Assembly (NCBI RefSeq): GCF_036173125.1
Contig: NZ_CP108054.1
Span: 434,001 to 498,000 of the forward strand
From: Streptomyces sp. NBC_00286
Lineage (GTDB): Bacteria; Actinomycetota; Actinomycetes; Streptomycetales; Streptomycetaceae
Length of the DNA stretch: 64,000 nt
Direction of reading: 5' to 3'
The notes beneath the pieces are model-generated. The model saw only the letters and a list, made by a program, of their open reading frames with translations. It was not told the origin of the DNA and made no database searches. A program made the position numbers and the translations under genes. Shown here piece by piece: positions 1 to 8,779 of the stretch (position 1 is the first letter of the stretch; each line of letters opens with the position of its first letter).

Positions 1-281
1 ATGGTTCCGAAGAGGGCTCCGGCGTGGCCGGCCTTGAACGTGTGCCGCAGCATGCGGTCGTAGAGCGCGGTCACGCACCGCGGGTCCTCGCCGTCGATGG
101 CGGAGAAGACGGCGTCCACTTCTATGTGAGGTCCCAGTCCGACGCCGGTGATGCCCGCGTCGGTGTCCACCAGGATGATCGGCACCGGAGTGATCCCGTC
201 GGCGTAGACGCCGTTGGCATCACCGATGGGCCGGCCCCATTCATGGACGGTCGTGAGGGTGCGAAACCCGGTTATCCGCAT
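1..281 (-). CDS. Mandelate racemase / muconate lactonizing enzyme family protein (partial, C-terminus beyond left edge)
   Basis: The reverse strand from 281 reads without a stop to the window edge (about 93 codons), beginning MRITGFRTLTTVHEWGRP. The pattern, with PIILVDTDAGITGVGLG near residues 33-50, is the N-terminal capping domain of the enolase superfamily. Family members abstract a proton alpha to a carboxylate, usually as sugar-acid dehydratases or racemases. The catalytic barrel lies outside the window, so the reaction cannot be named. The ATG follows the stop of the upstream permease gene by one base (TGACATG), so it is very likely translated as the fourth gene of the ABC importer operon. 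That suggests the importer brings in the substrate, or a precursor, of this enzyme. The family call is firm; the substrate is unknown. Confidence 0.8.
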   Translation of the reverse strand, partial: MRITGFRTLTTVHEWGRPIGDANGVYADGITPVPIILVDTDAGITGVGLGPHIEVDAVFSAIDGEDPRCVTALYDRMLRHTFKAGHAGALFGT

Positions 282-282
282 G

Positions 283-1110
283 TCAGCCCTTCGTGGCACC
301 GGCGGTGATCCCGTCGGCGATCTGGCGCTGGAAGAACAGGTAGAGCACGAGGACCGGCAGTGCGGCGATCAGCACCCCGGAGGCGAAGGTGGGGATGTCG
401 TCGGAGTACTGACCGCGCAGTGACGTGACTCCGACCATGAGGGTGCGGTGTTCGGGGGACGGCATCATCAGCAGGGAGATGAGTACGTCGTTCCAGCAGA
501 ACAGGGCGTTGAGGATGCCGACCGACAGCAGAGCCGGGCGGCCGATCGGCAGCATGATCCGCCGGTAGACGCCGTACGTCGTGTTCCCGTCGATCCTGGC
601 CGCGTCCATGATCTCGCCCGGGATCCCGGAGTAGTAGCTCGTCATCAGGAAGATCGTGAACGGGAGGAACTGCGCGACGTAGGCGAGGATCAGCCCGGGA
701 TAGGTGTCCATGAGGCCGCTGTCCGCCATGACCCGCGCAAGCGGGACCATGATCACCTGGAACGGGATGAACAATGCCGCGAGAAAGCACAGGAACAGGG
801 CCCGTGAGCCCCGGAACCGCAGATGGCTCAGCGCGAACCCCGCCATCGAGCCGATTAGCAGCAGGAGGGCGACCGCGGACGCCACCACGATGACGGAGTT
901 GGCGAAGTACCGCCCGAGGCCCACACTCGTCCATGCCGTGGCGATGTTGTCCCAGGACAGGGAACTCGTCAGGGAGAACCGGTCGAGGATGTACTCGTGC
1001 CGGGTCTTCATGGCGACGTTGGCGGTGAACACCAGCGGGTAGATCGTGGCCACTGCCAGGGCGGCCATCGGGACGGCGATCACCCACACACGCAGGCGCA
1101 CGCGGCGCAT
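283..1110 (-). CDS. Carbohydrate ABC transporter permease (MalG-like)
   Basis: A 275-residue inner-membrane permease of the binding-protein-dependent sugar importers. Hydrophobic segments lie near residues 8-30, 68-95, 105-130, 137-160, 195-215 and 240-262. The cytoplasmic EAA-like loop (EIMDAARIDGNTTYGVYRRI, about 166-185) is the site that docks the ATPase. The ATG at 1110 shares a base with the stop of the preceding permease (TGATG), which supports this start and translational coupling. It pairs with the permease encoded at 1110-2096 and the lipoprotein at 2101-3366. No ATPase gene is present; Streptomyces sugar importers of this kind commonly share the MsiK ATPase encoded elsewhere, which I infer here. 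Confidence 0.92.
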   Translation of the reverse strand: MRRVRLRVWVIAVPMAALAVATIYPLVFTANVAMKTRHEYILDRFSLTSSLSWDNIATAWTSVGLGRYFANSVIVVASAVALLLLIGSMAGFALSHLRFRGSRALFLCFLAALFIPFQVIMVPLARVMADSGLMDTYPGLILAYVAQFLPFTIFLMTSYYSGIPGEIMDAARIDGNTTYGVYRRIMLPIGRPALLSVGILNALFCWNDVLISLLMMPSPEHRTLMVGVTSLRGQYSDDIPTFASGVLIAALPVLVLYLFFQRQIADGITAGATKG

Positions 1111-2096
1111 CAGTGCTCCCTCCCCGCGCGGCGGAGCAGCGCGATCTGCGCGAGCCCCACCACGAGCATCAGGAGAAAGAGAACCGTCGAGGCGGCCGAG
1201 GCGAGCGCCGGCCGGTTCATCTCCCCCTGCTGGACCCAGATGTAGTACTCGGGCAGATAGGTGGACCCCTCCGGGCCGCCGCTGGTCATCACGTAGAGCA
1301 GGCCGAACATGGACGTCAGCATCCCGATCATGGTGGTGACGAAGACGAACTGAATGGTGCGGGACAGGCCCGGGACGATCACGTGCCAGATGACCTGGGG
1401 CAGCGACGCGCCGTCGACCCGTGCGGCGTCGAGGAGTGTGGCGTCCAGAGTGGAGAACCCGGCGAGGAAGACGACCAGGGCCATCCCGAACGTCGCCCAC
1501 ACGTGAACGCCGACCACCGTGAACATGGCGATGTCCGGATCGCCGAGCCAGTCGACGGGGTCGATGCCGGTGTTCCCGAGAGCCGCGTTGAACGGGCCGT
1601 CGAAGGCCAGCAGCAGGTTGAAGATCGCACCGACGAGCACCGGAGAGAGCACGGCCGGAAAGAAGTAGACGCTGCGGTAGATCGGGTGCCCGGGCACGCG
1701 CAGATAGATGAACGTCGCGAGCAGGCCGGGAATCGCCACCGCCACCGGAAGCAGCAGCACGAGCAGTCCGACGTTTTCCAGGGCTGTGCGAAAGAGCGGG
1801 TCCCGGAACAGCTCCGCGTAGTTGTCCAGGCCAACCGCTGTCCCGTCGCGCTCGCCGTCGCCGGTGAAGGAGAAGTTGACGCCCATGAGCAGCGGGACCA
1901 GGCGGAACGCCACGACGATCGCAATGGCCGGGGCCAACAGGACGTAGGGCGCGAGACGTTCGGCACGCTGCCCACTGATGCGCCGCGGGGTAGGCACCCC
2001 GGGATCCGTACGGCGCGTGCGCTGCCCGGCCTGTGTCTCGTCGGTCCGCCCGGTCTCGGCCGGGCGGACCGACGAGGGCGAACCCCGGAGCGGCAC
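1110..2096 (-). CDS. Carbohydrate ABC transporter permease (MalF/UgpA-like)
   Basis: A 328-residue permease, first membrane subunit of the importer. It has a hydrophilic N-terminal tail of about 45 residues followed by six hydrophobic segments, the first being YVLLAPAIAIVVAFRLVPLL. The EAA-type loop LDAARVDGASLPQVIWHVI (about 224-242) is intact. The gene starts four bases after the stop of the binding-protein gene and ends overlapping the second permease, so the four genes form a tight operon. ATG at 2096 is the furthest upstream start; the long charged leader leaves room for a later start, but no better ribosome site was seen. Confidence 0.9.
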   Translation of the reverse strand: MPLRGSPSSVRPAETGRTDETQAGQRTRRTDPGVPTPRRISGQRAERLAPYVLLAPAIAIVVAFRLVPLLMGVNFSFTGDGERDGTAVGLDNYAELFRDPLFRTALENVGLLVLLLPVAVAIPGLLATFIYLRVPGHPIYRSVYFFPAVLSPVLVGAIFNLLLAFDGPFNAALGNTGIDPVDWLGDPDIAMFTVVGVHVWATFGMALVVFLAGFSTLDATLLDAARVDGASLPQVIWHVIVPGLSRTIQFVFVTTMIGMLTSMFGLLYVMTSGGPEGSTYLPEYYIWVQQGEMNRPALASAASTVLFLLMLVVGLAQIALLRRAGREH

Positions 2097-2100
2097 GGGT

Positions 2101-3366
2101 TCAGCCCTTCCGGTCGGAGTCGGCCAGCTTCTGCAAGGCGTCGTCGACGCTGGTCGATCCGCTCAGGATCTGCTGGGACAGCCTTCCCATCAGATCCAGC
2201 GTCTTCGAGGACAGCGCGACGTGCAGTGCGGGTTTTCCGGTTTTGATCTCCGACACGATCGTGGTGAGGGCCTGGCCGCCGCCCGACACGTCAAGGGTGC
2301 TGTCGGATGCGACCGCGCCGGCGTCGGCGTAGAACGCCTTGAGAGCGTCCTTCGACGTCAGGGAGCGCACCAGGTCTGCGGCCAGTTTCGGCTTCTTCGT
2401 CCACTCGGCGACCCCGTAGCCGATACCGCCGTCGTACGGAAGGGCGGGGTCGGCTTCCGAGTTGACGAGCGGAGCCCGCATCACGCCGATGTCGTCCGGG
2501 TCCAGGAACTCGCTGAAGTCCTTCCAGTGGCCCACGTCCGACATCAGCCCCACGATGTGGGCGGCCTCGCCGGACTGGAAGCGGGCGAAGGCGTCGTTGA
2601 ACAGCGCGGTCGAGTTGGCCCCGTCGTTGTTCAGGCCGGCGTCCTCGGCCTCCTTCCAGAGCTCGAAGATCTGTCGCACATGGGGTGAGTTCCAGTCCCG
2701 GTTCCCGGCGATCCAGTCGTCGTACTCCTGCGGTGTGAGGACGCCTGGCCCCAGTCCCGAGAGGAAGAACTGGATGCCGATGCCCTCCTTGTTCCCGAGG
2801 GAGAGACAACTGGCCTTGGTCTTCTCGGCGATGGCCTTGCAGTCGTCGAGGAACTCCCGCCACGTCGTCGCCGGCTGTTCGGGGTCGAGCCCGGCGTCCT
2901 TGTAGAGGGCCTTGTTGTAGTACACGGGATGCCCTTGCAACGTCACCGGCGCGGCATAAACCTTGCCCTGCGCGGTGAAGGCCTCCCAACCCGCCAGCCG
3001 TTTCCTGTCCTTGGCCACGTAGTCGTCCAGGGGCAGAAGAGCGTCCGTACGGTCGCGTATCTCACCGCCGCCGTTGAAGAGCATGACGTCGGGGCCCTTG
3101 CCGGACTGAATGGCCGTGCCCAGCAACGTGTAGTACTGGTCGAACGGCTGGGCGACGAACTCCACCTTCACATCCGGGTGCTTCTCGGCGAAGTCGGCTT
3201 TCGCCTGCTTGATGTAGGAGGCGGCCGACTCCTCGCCGGACTTCCAGTCCCAGACCACGAGCTTGTCGTCCGCGGAGTCGGAAGAGGAGCCGGATCCCGC
3301 GCTGCCGCAGCCGGACAGCGTCATCGCCGCGACCAGGACGGCCGCCCATAGTGCTCGCCGCTTCAT
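2101..3366 (-). CDS. Extracellular solute-binding lipoprotein of sugar ABC importer
   Basis: A 421-residue family 1 solute-binding protein. MKRRALWAAVLVAAMTLSGCG is a lipoprotein signal peptide with a clear lipobox (LSGC), so the mature protein is anchored outside the membrane. The body (VVWDWKSGEE, then DVMLFNGGG) fits sugar-binding proteins of the MalE/UgpB type. I chose ATG 3366, with GGAGAG eight bases upstream, over a GTG three codons earlier that would sit on the ribosome site. First gene of the leftward operon with two permeases and an enolase-superfamily enzyme. The ligand cannot be read from sequence; a sugar acid or its glycoside would fit the downstream enzyme. Confidence 0.92.
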   Translation of the reverse strand: MKRRALWAAVLVAAMTLSGCGSAGSGSSSDSADDKLVVWDWKSGEESAASYIKQAKADFAEKHPDVKVEFVAQPFDQYYTLLGTAIQSGKGPDVMLFNGGGEIRDRTDALLPLDDYVAKDRKRLAGWEAFTAQGKVYAAPVTLQGHPVYYNKALYKDAGLDPEQPATTWREFLDDCKAIAEKTKASCLSLGNKEGIGIQFFLSGLGPGVLTPQEYDDWIAGNRDWNSPHVRQIFELWKEAEDAGLNNDGANSTALFNDAFARFQSGEAAHIVGLMSDVGHWKDFSEFLDPDDIGVMRAPLVNSEADPALPYDGGIGYGVAEWTKKPKLAADLVRSLTSKDALKAFYADAGAVASDSTLDVSGGGQALTTIVSEIKTGKPALHVALSSKTLDLMGRLSQQILSGSTSVDDALQKLADSDRKG

Positions 3367-3420
3367 GCCGATCACTCTCCGTTGCCTTGCGGGGACTCTC
3401 CGCCCGCCGATGACCCGGAA

Positions 3421-3465
3421 ACGTAACTCGTATGACGTATGACGTCAATGGCTGTCGCGTATGAT
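3421..3465. promoter_or_regulatory. Divergent promoter/operator between FadR-type regulator and ABC importer operon
   Basis: The short stretch between the divergent genes carries three copies of CGTATGA (3429-3435, 3436-3442 and 3458-3464), the first two in tandem with a 7-bp period. Reading left, TTGACG (3448-3443) is followed after 17 bp by TACGTT, an acceptable promoter for the importer. Reading right, TATGAT at 3460-3465 is a good -10 for the regulator. Repeats overlapping both promoters are what an autoregulating GntR/FadR repressor would need, but binding is inferred. Confidence 0.5.
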
Positions 3466-3510
3466 GGCGCCTCGAGTCGCCCGCGTGGTCGCGGGACCAC
3501 GGAGGAAGCC

Positions 3511-4281
3511 ATGACGGCAACACAGCCAGCAGCTGAGAGCAGTTCGGCACCTCCCGCCTGGGCACGACGGCCGACCAACCTTGCGAAGGCGGTCACAGCC
3601 GAGTTGGTGGGGCGCATCGTTCGCGGGGAGCACCCGCCGGGGACGCCGCTCCCGCCCGAGCCCGCTCTCTGCGAGGCCTTCGCGGTGAGCCGGACCGTCA
3701 TCCGGGAAGCCGTGAAGATCCTGCAGGAGAAGGGACTGGTGCAGGTCCGCCAGGGGGCCGGCACCATGGTGACCGCCCCGGCGAAGTGGAACATGCTCGA
3801 CGAGCACGTCCTGGCGGCGAGCATCGACCAGGACGAGAGTCTGCAGCTCCTCGACGACCTCGTGGTCACACGGCGGCTGTTGGAGTCCGACATGGCGCAC
3901 ATCGCCGCCCGGCTGGCCACTCAGGACGTCGTGGATCAGCTGCGCACACTGGTGGACCGGATGGACGAACTCGTGGACGACCACGTCACGTACGCGGAGC
4001 ACGACCGCGCCTTCCACGACGTCATCATGCAGGCCTCGGGAAACCGCATCGCCCGTGGGGTGATACGCGCACTGGAGAGCCAGGTCGTCAACACCGCGCG
4101 GTACATGGGCCGGCCCGAGCGCGCCATGTGCATCGCGTCCAACCGCGGCCATCGCCGCGTGTACGAGCGCATCGCCGCCCACGACCCGAGCGGTGCGGCC
4201 GAGGCGATGTTCACCCACATCACCGAAGCCTGGCTCGTCCGCCGCAGCGCACCGGGCGACCCGGTGCGGCTGGACCGTTGA
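3511..4281 (+). CDS. GntR-family transcriptional regulator, FadR subfamily
   Basis: A 256-residue regulator. Residues about 25-90 form a GntR winged helix (PPEPALCEAFAVSRTVIREA is the recognition region, followed by KILQEKGLVQVRQGAGTMV), and the rest is an all-helical FadR-type (FCD) sensor domain. Histidine and aspartate residues in EHDRAFHDVIM and NRGHRRVYERI match the metal/ligand pocket of FCD domains. ATG 3511 is preceded by GGAGGA at good spacing; upstream in-frame starts lack one. It is divergent from the ABC importer operon and most likely represses it until a carboxylated effector, perhaps the transported sugar acid, binds. Confidence 0.9.
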   Translation: MTATQPAAESSSAPPAWARRPTNLAKAVTAELVGRIVRGEHPPGTPLPPEPALCEAFAVSRTVIREAVKILQEKGLVQVRQGAGTMVTAPAKWNMLDEHVLAASIDQDESLQLLDDLVVTRRLLESDMAHIAARLATQDVVDQLRTLVDRMDELVDDHVTYAEHDRAFHDVIMQASGNRIARGVIRALESQVVNTARYMGRPERAMCIASNRGHRRVYERIAAHDPSGAAEAMFTHITEAWLVRRSAPGDPVRLDR

Positions 4282-4282
4282 C

Positions 4283-4331
4283 GGGCGCCACCGGCGGCAC
4301 CGCATTGCGGGCGGCGCCGCCGGTGGCGCCC
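4283..4331. terminator. Strong hairpin between convergent genes
   Basis: A perfect 16-bp GC-rich stem: GGGCGCCACCGGCGGC at 4283-4298 pairs with 4316-4331 across a 17-base loop. It starts one base after the regulator's stop codon and lies before the convergent YjbQ gene. There is no T-run, which is usual in Streptomyces. Confidence 0.75.
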
Positions 4332-4400
4332 GGCCTCATCCGCGGGCCGGGCGCCGATTGTCCTGGCCGTTACACGTCCAGAGGATGCGCGCCGATCGGT

Positions 4401-4823
4401 TCAGCCAAGGAACGACAACCGGACCTGCCTGTCTGGATTGTCGCGGTTCGTATCGACCAGGCACACCGACTGCCAGGTCCCCAACGCGAGGCGGCCACCC
4501 AGCACCGGCAGCGTGGCGTGCGGGGGTACGACCGCGGGGAGTACGTGGTCGCGGCCGTGGCCGGGGCTGCCGTGGCGGTGCTGCCAGCGGTCGTCGGCGG
4601 GGAGCAGGGTGTGGAGGGCGGCGAGGAGGTCGTCGTCGCTGCCGGCTCCGGTTTCGATGATCGCGATTCCGGCGGTGGCGTGGGGCACGAAGATGTTCAG
4701 CAGGCCGTCACGGTCGCCCGCCGCCTCCCCGAGGAAGGCCTCGCATTCGTGGGTGAGGTCGACGATCCTCTCCGTGGAGCCGGTGGCGACGTTCAGTACG
4801 CGGGTGGTGAAGGCATCGGACAT
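4401..4823 (-). CDS. YjbQ family (UPF0047) secondary thiamine-phosphate synthase-like protein
   Basis: A 140-residue protein matching the usual length of the YjbQ/UPF0047 family. The family signature residues are visible: HATAGIAI around residue 48-55, HGSPGHGRDH around 83-92, and GTWQSVCLVD near 115-124. Family members show weak thiamine-phosphate synthase activity in vitro and their true role is unsettled. It stands alone between convergent and divergent genes. AGGA lies about eight bases before the ATG. Confidence 0.88.
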   Translation of the reverse strand: MSDAFTTRVLNVATGSTERIVDLTHECEAFLGEAAGDRDGLLNIFVPHATAGIAIIETGAGSDDDLLAALHTLLPADDRWQHRHGSPGHGRDHVLPAVVPPHATLPVLGGRLALGTWQSVCLVDTNRDNPDRQVRLSFLG

Positions 4824-4943
4824 GGGTCAATCCTGGCGCATCAGTTCCGTGCTATCCCCAGCCCGTACGTCTGATCTGGCTGGAGTTTGTCGCGCGTGGG
4901 CGCCGACGGGAAGATCCCGCTCTCCGGTTGAGTTAGTAGAAGC

Positions 4944-6038
4944 GTGAACGAAATCGGGGCACAAGACGCGGCACGAGAGATCGACGTGGTCGTCATCGGT
5001 GCTGGGCAGGCCGGACTGTCCAGCGCCTATCACCTGCGGCGCACCGGCTTCGAGCCGGAGCGGGACTTCGTGGTGCTGGACCATGCACCGCAGCCGGGCG
5101 GCGCATGGCAGTTCCGGTGGCCCTCGCTCACGTACGGCAGAGTGCACGGGATGCACTCGCTGCCCGGCATGGAACTGACGGACGCGGACCCGGTCCGCCC
5201 GTCCTCCGAGGTCATCGCGGAGTACTTCGACGCTTACGAGCGAACCTTCGACCTGCGCGTACGGCGCCCCGTCGACGTGCGGGCCGTACGCGAGGGCGAG
5301 GGCGGGCGCCTGCTGGTGGAGACCTCGGCGGGGACCTGGTCGACGCGGGCGCTGATCAATGCGACGGGTACCTGGGACCGGCCGTTCTGGCCCCGCTATC
5401 CGGGCCAGGAGACCTTCCGGGGGCGGCAGTTGCATACGGCTCAGTACCCCGGCCCCGAGGAGTTCGCCGGGCAGCGGGTCGTCGTCGTGGGCGGCGGCGC
5501 CTCCGGCACTCAGCATCTGATGGAGATCGCGCCGTACGCGGCCGAGACCACATGGGTGACGCGGCGACCGCCGGTCTTCCGCGAGGGACCCTTCGACGAG
5601 GATGCGGGGCGGTCCGCAGTCGCGCTCGTGGAGGAACGGGTCCGGCAGGGACTTCCGCCCCAGAGCGTCGTGTCGGTCACCGGGCTGCCGCTCAACGACA
5701 CGATCCGTCAGGCGATCGACGACGGCGTCCTGGACCGCTTGCCGATGTTCGACCGGATCACTGAGGACGGCGTGGAATGGGACGACGGCCGTCGCGTGGA
5801 CGCCGACGTCATCCTGTGGGCGACCGGTTTCCGCCCGGCGATCGACCATCTGGCACCCCTGCGGCTGCGAGAGCCGGGCGGTGGCATCCGGGTCGAGGGG
5901 ACGCGTGCGGTCGCCGATCCGCGCGTGCATCTGGTCGGGTACGGGCCGTCGGCCAGCACCATCGGCGCCAATCGTGCCGGGCGCTCGGCGGTACGGGACA
6001 TCCGCCGACTGCTGGTTCAGGTGCCGGTCGCCGCATGA
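4944..6038 (+). CDS. FAD/NAD(P)-dependent flavoprotein monooxygenase-like oxidoreductase
   Basis: A 364-residue flavoprotein. An FAD-binding GxGxxG (VVVIGAGQAGLSSAYHLRRTG, residues about 15-35) is followed by a GGAWQFRW segment and a second dinucleotide-binding motif (VVVVGGGASGTQHLMEI, about 178-194). ATGFRP near residue 300 is typical of the FMO/YUC-like or thioredoxin-reductase-like fold. Such enzymes use NADPH and oxygen to oxidise N, S or carbonyl groups; the substrate is unknown. The start is GTG 4944. It converges with the MltG-like gene, 18 bases separating the stops. Confidence 0.85.
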   Translation: MNEIGAQDAAREIDVVVIGAGQAGLSSAYHLRRTGFEPERDFVVLDHAPQPGGAWQFRWPSLTYGRVHGMHSLPGMELTDADPVRPSSEVIAEYFDAYERTFDLRVRRPVDVRAVREGEGGRLLVETSAGTWSTRALINATGTWDRPFWPRYPGQETFRGRQLHTAQYPGPEEFAGQRVVVVGGGASGTQHLMEIAPYAAETTWVTRRPPVFREGPFDEDAGRSAVALVEERVRQGLPPQSVVSVTGLPLNDTIRQAIDDGVLDRLPMFDRITEDGVEWDDGRRVDADVILWATGFRPAIDHLAPLRLREPGGGIRVEGTRAVADPRVHLVGYGPSASTIGANRAGRSAVRDIRRLLVQVPVAA

Positions 6039-6056
6039 GGTCCGCCGAGCCGGGGC

Positions 6057-6890
6057 TCAGCGGGACGCGGACGCGCTCTGGCGGTTCCGGTTGAACTCCG
6101 CGACGTTCTTCTGGTGTTCGGCGTAGTCGTCCGTGAAGCGTGTGTCGCCCGGCTTGACGGTGACGAAGTACAGCCAGTCGCCCTGCGGTGGACTGACTGC
6201 GGCGCGCATCGCGTCCTCGCCGGGGTTGGCGATGGGCGTGGGTGGCAGGCCCATGCGCTGGTACGTGTTGTACGGGCTGTTGAGCTTTGTGGCGCGCTCG
6301 CTGGTGCGGAGCGTGCTGCGGTTCAGCGCGTAGTTGATCGTCGAGTCCATCTGAAGGGGCATACCGCGGGCGAGGCGGTTGTAGATGACGCGCGCCACCT
6401 TGCCCATGTCCGCCTTGGTGTCCGCCTCGGCCTGGACCATGCTCGCGACGGTGACGGTCTGATAGACGTTCATGGCGTTCTGCTCGGCCCCGGCGGTGAC
6501 CGTGCCGCCGCTGAACTTCTTGTTCGCCGTATGGACCATGTACGAGAGCAGGGACGCCGGAGTCGACTTCTCGTCGATCGGATATGTGGCCGGGAAGAGG
6601 TAGCCCTCGGGATTGCCGCTCGCGTCCTCGGGGAGCTTGAGACGGGCCTTGTCCAGGGACTTCTCGGTGGTGCCCGCGGGCAGGGCAAGGGCCTTGTCGA
6701 CGGCCTTGTACACCTGGCGGGCGCGCCAGCCCTCCGGGATCACCACGTGCTGGGGCCCCTCGGCTTCGTCCGTACTCAGCAGCGGCACCGCCACGGCGGT
6801 GGCCGCTACGACGGCTCCGGTCGCGATGAGGGCGATCCGGCCTCGGCGCGTCAGTCGAATCGTTCTCCGTGGCGGAGTCTGGGTCTGCAT
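6057..6890 (-). CDS. Endolytic transglycosylase MltG-like (YceG domain) membrane protein
   Basis: A 277-residue protein with one N-terminal membrane anchor (IALIATGAVVAATAVAVPLL, about 19-38) and an extracytoplasmic YceG/MltG domain. The signature VASMVQAEADTKADMGKVA carries the probable catalytic glutamate, followed by IYNRLARGMPLQMDSTINYA. MltG cleaves nascent peptidoglycan strands and helps set glycan length. It is shorter than typical MltG (about 340 residues or more), lacking most of the LysM-like N-terminal region. The usual neighbours of the main mltG (ruvX, aroE) are absent, so this is likely a second, accessory copy. Confidence 0.87.
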   Translation of the reverse strand: MQTQTPPRRTIRLTRRGRIALIATGAVVAATAVAVPLLSTDEAEGPQHVVIPEGWRARQVYKAVDKALALPAGTTEKSLDKARLKLPEDASGNPEGYLFPATYPIDEKSTPASLLSYMVHTANKKFSGGTVTAGAEQNAMNVYQTVTVASMVQAEADTKADMGKVARVIYNRLARGMPLQMDSTINYALNRSTLRTSERATKLNSPYNTYQRMGLPPTPIANPGEDAMRAAVSPPQGDWLYFVTVKPGDTRFTDDYAEHQKNVAEFNRNRQSASASR

Positions 6891-6933
6891 GCGGGCACGC
6901 TAACCCGCATAAGGGTTCAAACCCGGCATATCT

Positions 6934-8733
6934 TCATCTTGTTGGCTCCAGTTGGGCGTCCCGGCGCACCAGTGCGGCGTAACGGCCCTCGTGCTCCAAC
7001 AGCTCCTCGTGCGTGCCGCGTTCGACCGCGCGCCCGGCGTCCAGGACCACGATCTGGTCGGCGCCCCGAATGGTGGACAGCCGGTGGGCGATGGTGAGTG
7101 TGGTCCGGTTGGCCGAGAGGGCGTCGATGGCTTCCTGAACGGCGCGCTCGGTGCGGGTGTCCAGGGCGCTGGTCGCCTCGTCGAGAATCAGTACGGGCGG
7201 GTCGCGCAGGATCGTGCGGGCGATGGCGAGGCGCTGCTTCTCCCCGCCGGAGAAGCGGTGTCCGCGTTCGCCCACCATCGTGTCGTACCCCTCCGGCAGG
7301 GACGCGATGTGGTCGTGGATCTGGGCGGCCTTCGCGGCGGCGTGCAGTTCTTCGTCGGTGGCGTCCGGCTTGGCGAAGCGCAGATTGTCGGCGACGGAGG
7401 CGTGGAAGAGGTACGTCTCCTGGGAGACGACGCCGACCGCGCGCGCGAGGGTGTCGAAGTCCAGGTCCCGTACGTCCACCCCGTCGAGCGTGACCCGGCC
7501 ATCCGTGACGTCGTACAGCCGTGGCACGAGATAGCTGAGCGTGGACTTTCCGGAGCCGGTGGCTCCGACGACGGCGAGGCTGCCGCCTGCGGGGACAGTG
7601 ATGTCTATGCCGTCCAGTATCGGCGCGCTCTTGTCGTCGTAGCGGAACTCGACGTCCTCGAAGCGGACTTCGCCCTTGATCTGGTCGAGGTGGACCGGGC
7701 GCTCGGGCTCCGTGATGTCGATGGGCAGGTCGAGGTACTCGAAGATGCGCTGGAACAGGGCGAGCGAGGTCTGGATCTGCACACCGGTGGACAGCAGGCT
7801 GACGGTCGGCCGGAACAGGCCCTGCTGCAGCGAGACGAAGGCGACAAGCGTGCCGATGGAGACGGCGGGTCCGCCGAACTGCATGGCCAGCCCCGCGGTC
7901 CAGTAGATGACGGCGGGCATGGCGGCCATGACGATCGAGATGACGGCCATTCGCCAGCGTCCCGCCATGTTCGACCGTACTTCGAGGTCGACGAGACCCT
8001 CGGACTCATCCGCGAAGGACCGGGTGAGCGAGTCGGAGCGACCCATGGTGCGGCCGAGCAAGATGCCGCCGACGGACAGCGATTCGGTGACGGTAGCGGC
8101 CATCACGGCCATCTGTTTCTGCCGCTGAGTGGTGATCTTCTTGCGTTCGTTGCCGACTCTTCGGCTGATCCAGACGAACAGGGGCAGCAGGAGCAGCGAG
8201 ACGACCGTCAGCCGCCAGTCCAAGGCGACCATCGCGACGATCGTGGCGATGACGCTGGTCAGATTCGAGACCAGCGAGGTGGCCGTCGAGGTGACCGTGG
8301 CCTGCATGCCGCCGATGTCGTTCGCGATACGCGACTGGACCTCGCCCGTGCGCGTTCTGGTGAAGAAGGCGAGCGACATGCGCTGCAGCCGGTCGTAGAC
8401 GGCGGTGCGCAGGTCGTGCATGACGCGCTGCCCGACCGTCGTGGAGATGAGGGTCTGCAGCACGCCGAAGACACTGGTGAGTACGGCACTGAGGATCATC
8501 CCGAGCGCGAGCAGGCTCAGCAGGCCGGTGCGACCCTGCGGGATCGCGGTGTCGAGGATCTCCTTCAGCATGAAGGGGGTGGCGACGGAGACCAGCGACG
8601 CGGCGCCGACGAGCAGGCCGACGACGGCGAGTCGGCCGCGGTAGGGATGGAAGAGCTTCAGGATGCGGCGCACCTGTCGCGGCTCTCCGGGCTTGGCAGG
8701 TGGCGGGGTCCAGGTGAGTGTGTCGGAAGGCAT
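6934..8733 (-). CDS. ABC transporter, fused permease/ATP-binding exporter
   Basis: A 599-residue half-transporter: a six-helix membrane domain (about 35-320) then a nucleotide-binding domain. All motifs are intact: Walker A GATGSGKS, Q-loop VVSQETYLF, signature FSGGEKQR, Walker B VLILDEATSALD and H-loop TIAHRLSTI. It should therefore work as a homodimer. It exports an unknown, probably hydrophobic, substrate and belongs to the multidrug/lipid exporter type. It is divergent from a MarR gene across a 94-bp region containing an inverted repeat, so drug- or metabolite-induced expression is likely. Confidence 0.92.
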   Translation of the reverse strand: MPSDTLTWTPPPAKPGEPRQVRRILKLFHPYRGRLAVVGLLVGAASLVSVATPFMLKEILDTAIPQGRTGLLSLLALGMILSAVLTSVFGVLQTLISTTVGQRVMHDLRTAVYDRLQRMSLAFFTRTRTGEVQSRIANDIGGMQATVTSTATSLVSNLTSVIATIVAMVALDWRLTVVSLLLLPLFVWISRRVGNERKKITTQRQKQMAVMAATVTESLSVGGILLGRTMGRSDSLTRSFADESEGLVDLEVRSNMAGRWRMAVISIVMAAMPAVIYWTAGLAMQFGGPAVSIGTLVAFVSLQQGLFRPTVSLLSTGVQIQTSLALFQRIFEYLDLPIDITEPERPVHLDQIKGEVRFEDVEFRYDDKSAPILDGIDITVPAGGSLAVVGATGSGKSTLSYLVPRLYDVTDGRVTLDGVDVRDLDFDTLARAVGVVSQETYLFHASVADNLRFAKPDATDEELHAAAKAAQIHDHIASLPEGYDTMVGERGHRFSGGEKQRLAIARTILRDPPVLILDEATSALDTRTERAVQEAIDALSANRTTLTIAHRLSTIRGADQIVVLDAGRAVERGTHEELLEHEGRYAALVRRDAQLEPTR

Positions 8734-8779
8734 GGGCTCCTACGGGATGTGAGACGAAGTCGACTGATGGAGCGTAGCT

